29,154 nt of DNA, taken from Chara braunii (lineage: Eukaryota; Streptophyta; Charophyceae; Charales; Characeae). Location: positions 2,827,454 to 2,856,607 of the forward strand of contig BFEA01000088.1 of NCBI GenBank assembly GCA_003427395.1, written 5' to 3'. The translations under genes and the position numbers were made by a program. Within the stretch, counting starts at the first letter, position 1. Every line of letters starts with the position of its first letter. Below are positions 28,451 to 29,154 of the stretch, in pieces. Below the pieces are notes generated by a model. The model ran no database searches, was not told the origin of the DNA, and saw only the letters and a list, made by a program, of their open reading frames with translations.

Positions 28451-29154
28451 CCGTTTGGGGTAAGTTTAAGAAAACATCTTTCATGATATTTCAAAATAGT
28501 ATGTAACCTGAGGTTGCCGATATTGAAACGGACTCCTTTATTTCTGCGCCGTTATGTGAAGTGGCACACTAAAGATCTTACGTCACTCGCTATTTGCAGG
28601 GCTGAAGATATGAGCAACCACAAGCACTAGCGAGAGAATCTGACAATAAAAACAACCTTCAGAGTTTCAACTGGTGCAACTGAAATACTACTACTTCCTC
28701 TAGGTAGTCCGTACCACGGCTTAAGCCACCAGTACTTGACCTATACATAGGTGGGCGTTCCCCGTTAACGAGCCAACGCCTTCGCAGAACAACCAAGGGA
28801 AGGCCCGATCGTTGCTATGAGGCCGGTAGCCACTATCTGCGGGATGCAACAAAAGAAATATAAGGAAAAGAGAAAAAAAAGACACAAGAAATAATAGGAA
28901 GAAAAAAAAAAAAAAACGGGTCTGATTTTATAGGGGGGAGAGAGAGAGAGAGAGAGAGAGAGAGGGCCTCACTCCACTATTCACGAACATGCAAAACGAC
29001 AGTGAATCTTCTGCTAGAACATGATAAGATACACCGCCATGATTTTTGTATTTCGTGCATGTCGAGATTAGCAAAGAGTCAATCGCGGCAAAAAGCGTCC
29101 ACTCTGTTTCTCTCTTTCTCTTTTTCTCTCTTTTTCTCTTTCTCTCTCTCAGCG
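28451..29154. other. Unassigned right end with simple repeats
   Basis: Contains purine-rich A runs (28860-28917), a (GA)n microsatellite at about 28935-28964 and a CT-rich tract at 29106-29150 that runs to the window edge. No gene, RNA or LTR end was identified. Confidence 0.5.

Overview
The window looks like repeat-dense nuclear DNA of a large plant genome. It has nested long-terminal-repeat (LTR) retrotransposon derivatives, MITE-like foldbacks, simple (GA)n and poly(A) tracts, fragments of 25S rRNA and an organelle-type initiator tRNA. I found no protein-coding gene I can support. The longest open frames (195 aa or less) lack recognisable domains, and no reverse transcriptase, integrase, protease or gag signature was seen in them. 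Assignment to a land plant, probably an angiosperm, is an inference from repeat style, not from a gene.

Layout. (1) 1-1037: GC-rich unassigned sequence with a decayed 25S rRNA piece at 557-672. (2) 1038 to about 7800: a minus-oriented non-coding retroelement. It has an LTR (1038-1408) ending in a conserved palindrome, a polypurine-tract-like motif, an internal region, a 520-bp MITE (2264-2783), five ~122-bp tandem units, an array of nine or so short hairpins (4593-5311) and a conserved block (5570-5835). (3) 7815-8262: a foldback made of direct and inverted copies. (4) 9852-10208: a second copy of the same LTR family. (5) 10216-21552: two direct repeats of about 4.7-4.8 kb around a 1.85-kb non-coding interior, the architecture of a LARD (large retrotransposon derivative). 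Each repeat carries strong hairpins, a piece of 25S rRNA, a 54-bp minisatellite and, in copy 1, a TATA box. (6) 21553-22557: 1 kb of unassigned sequence with tandem repeats. (7) 22558 to about 28450: a second, diverged copy of the element in (2), in the same order and orientation, with its own MITE, a tRNA-fMet-like insert, a second and larger hairpin array (24912-25972), the conserved block (26240-26520) and a diverged third LTR (28250-28450). (8) 28451-29154: simple repeats and unassigned sequence.

The most interesting signals are non-coding. Two independent arrays of 30-40-nt hairpins have stems that change sequence while keeping pairing. Hairpins in the giant repeats show a compensatory base-pair change between copies. 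A conserved stretch of 25S rRNA is embedded in a giant LTR. One near-perfect palindrome occurs near the end of three related LTRs and in a fourth context. A 5-bp duplication (ACAAC) at 10206-10210 and 22558-22562 suggests that a 12.3-kb block, including the LARD, inserted at the junction of an LTR and its polypurine tract. All homology and pairing statements were made by eye.
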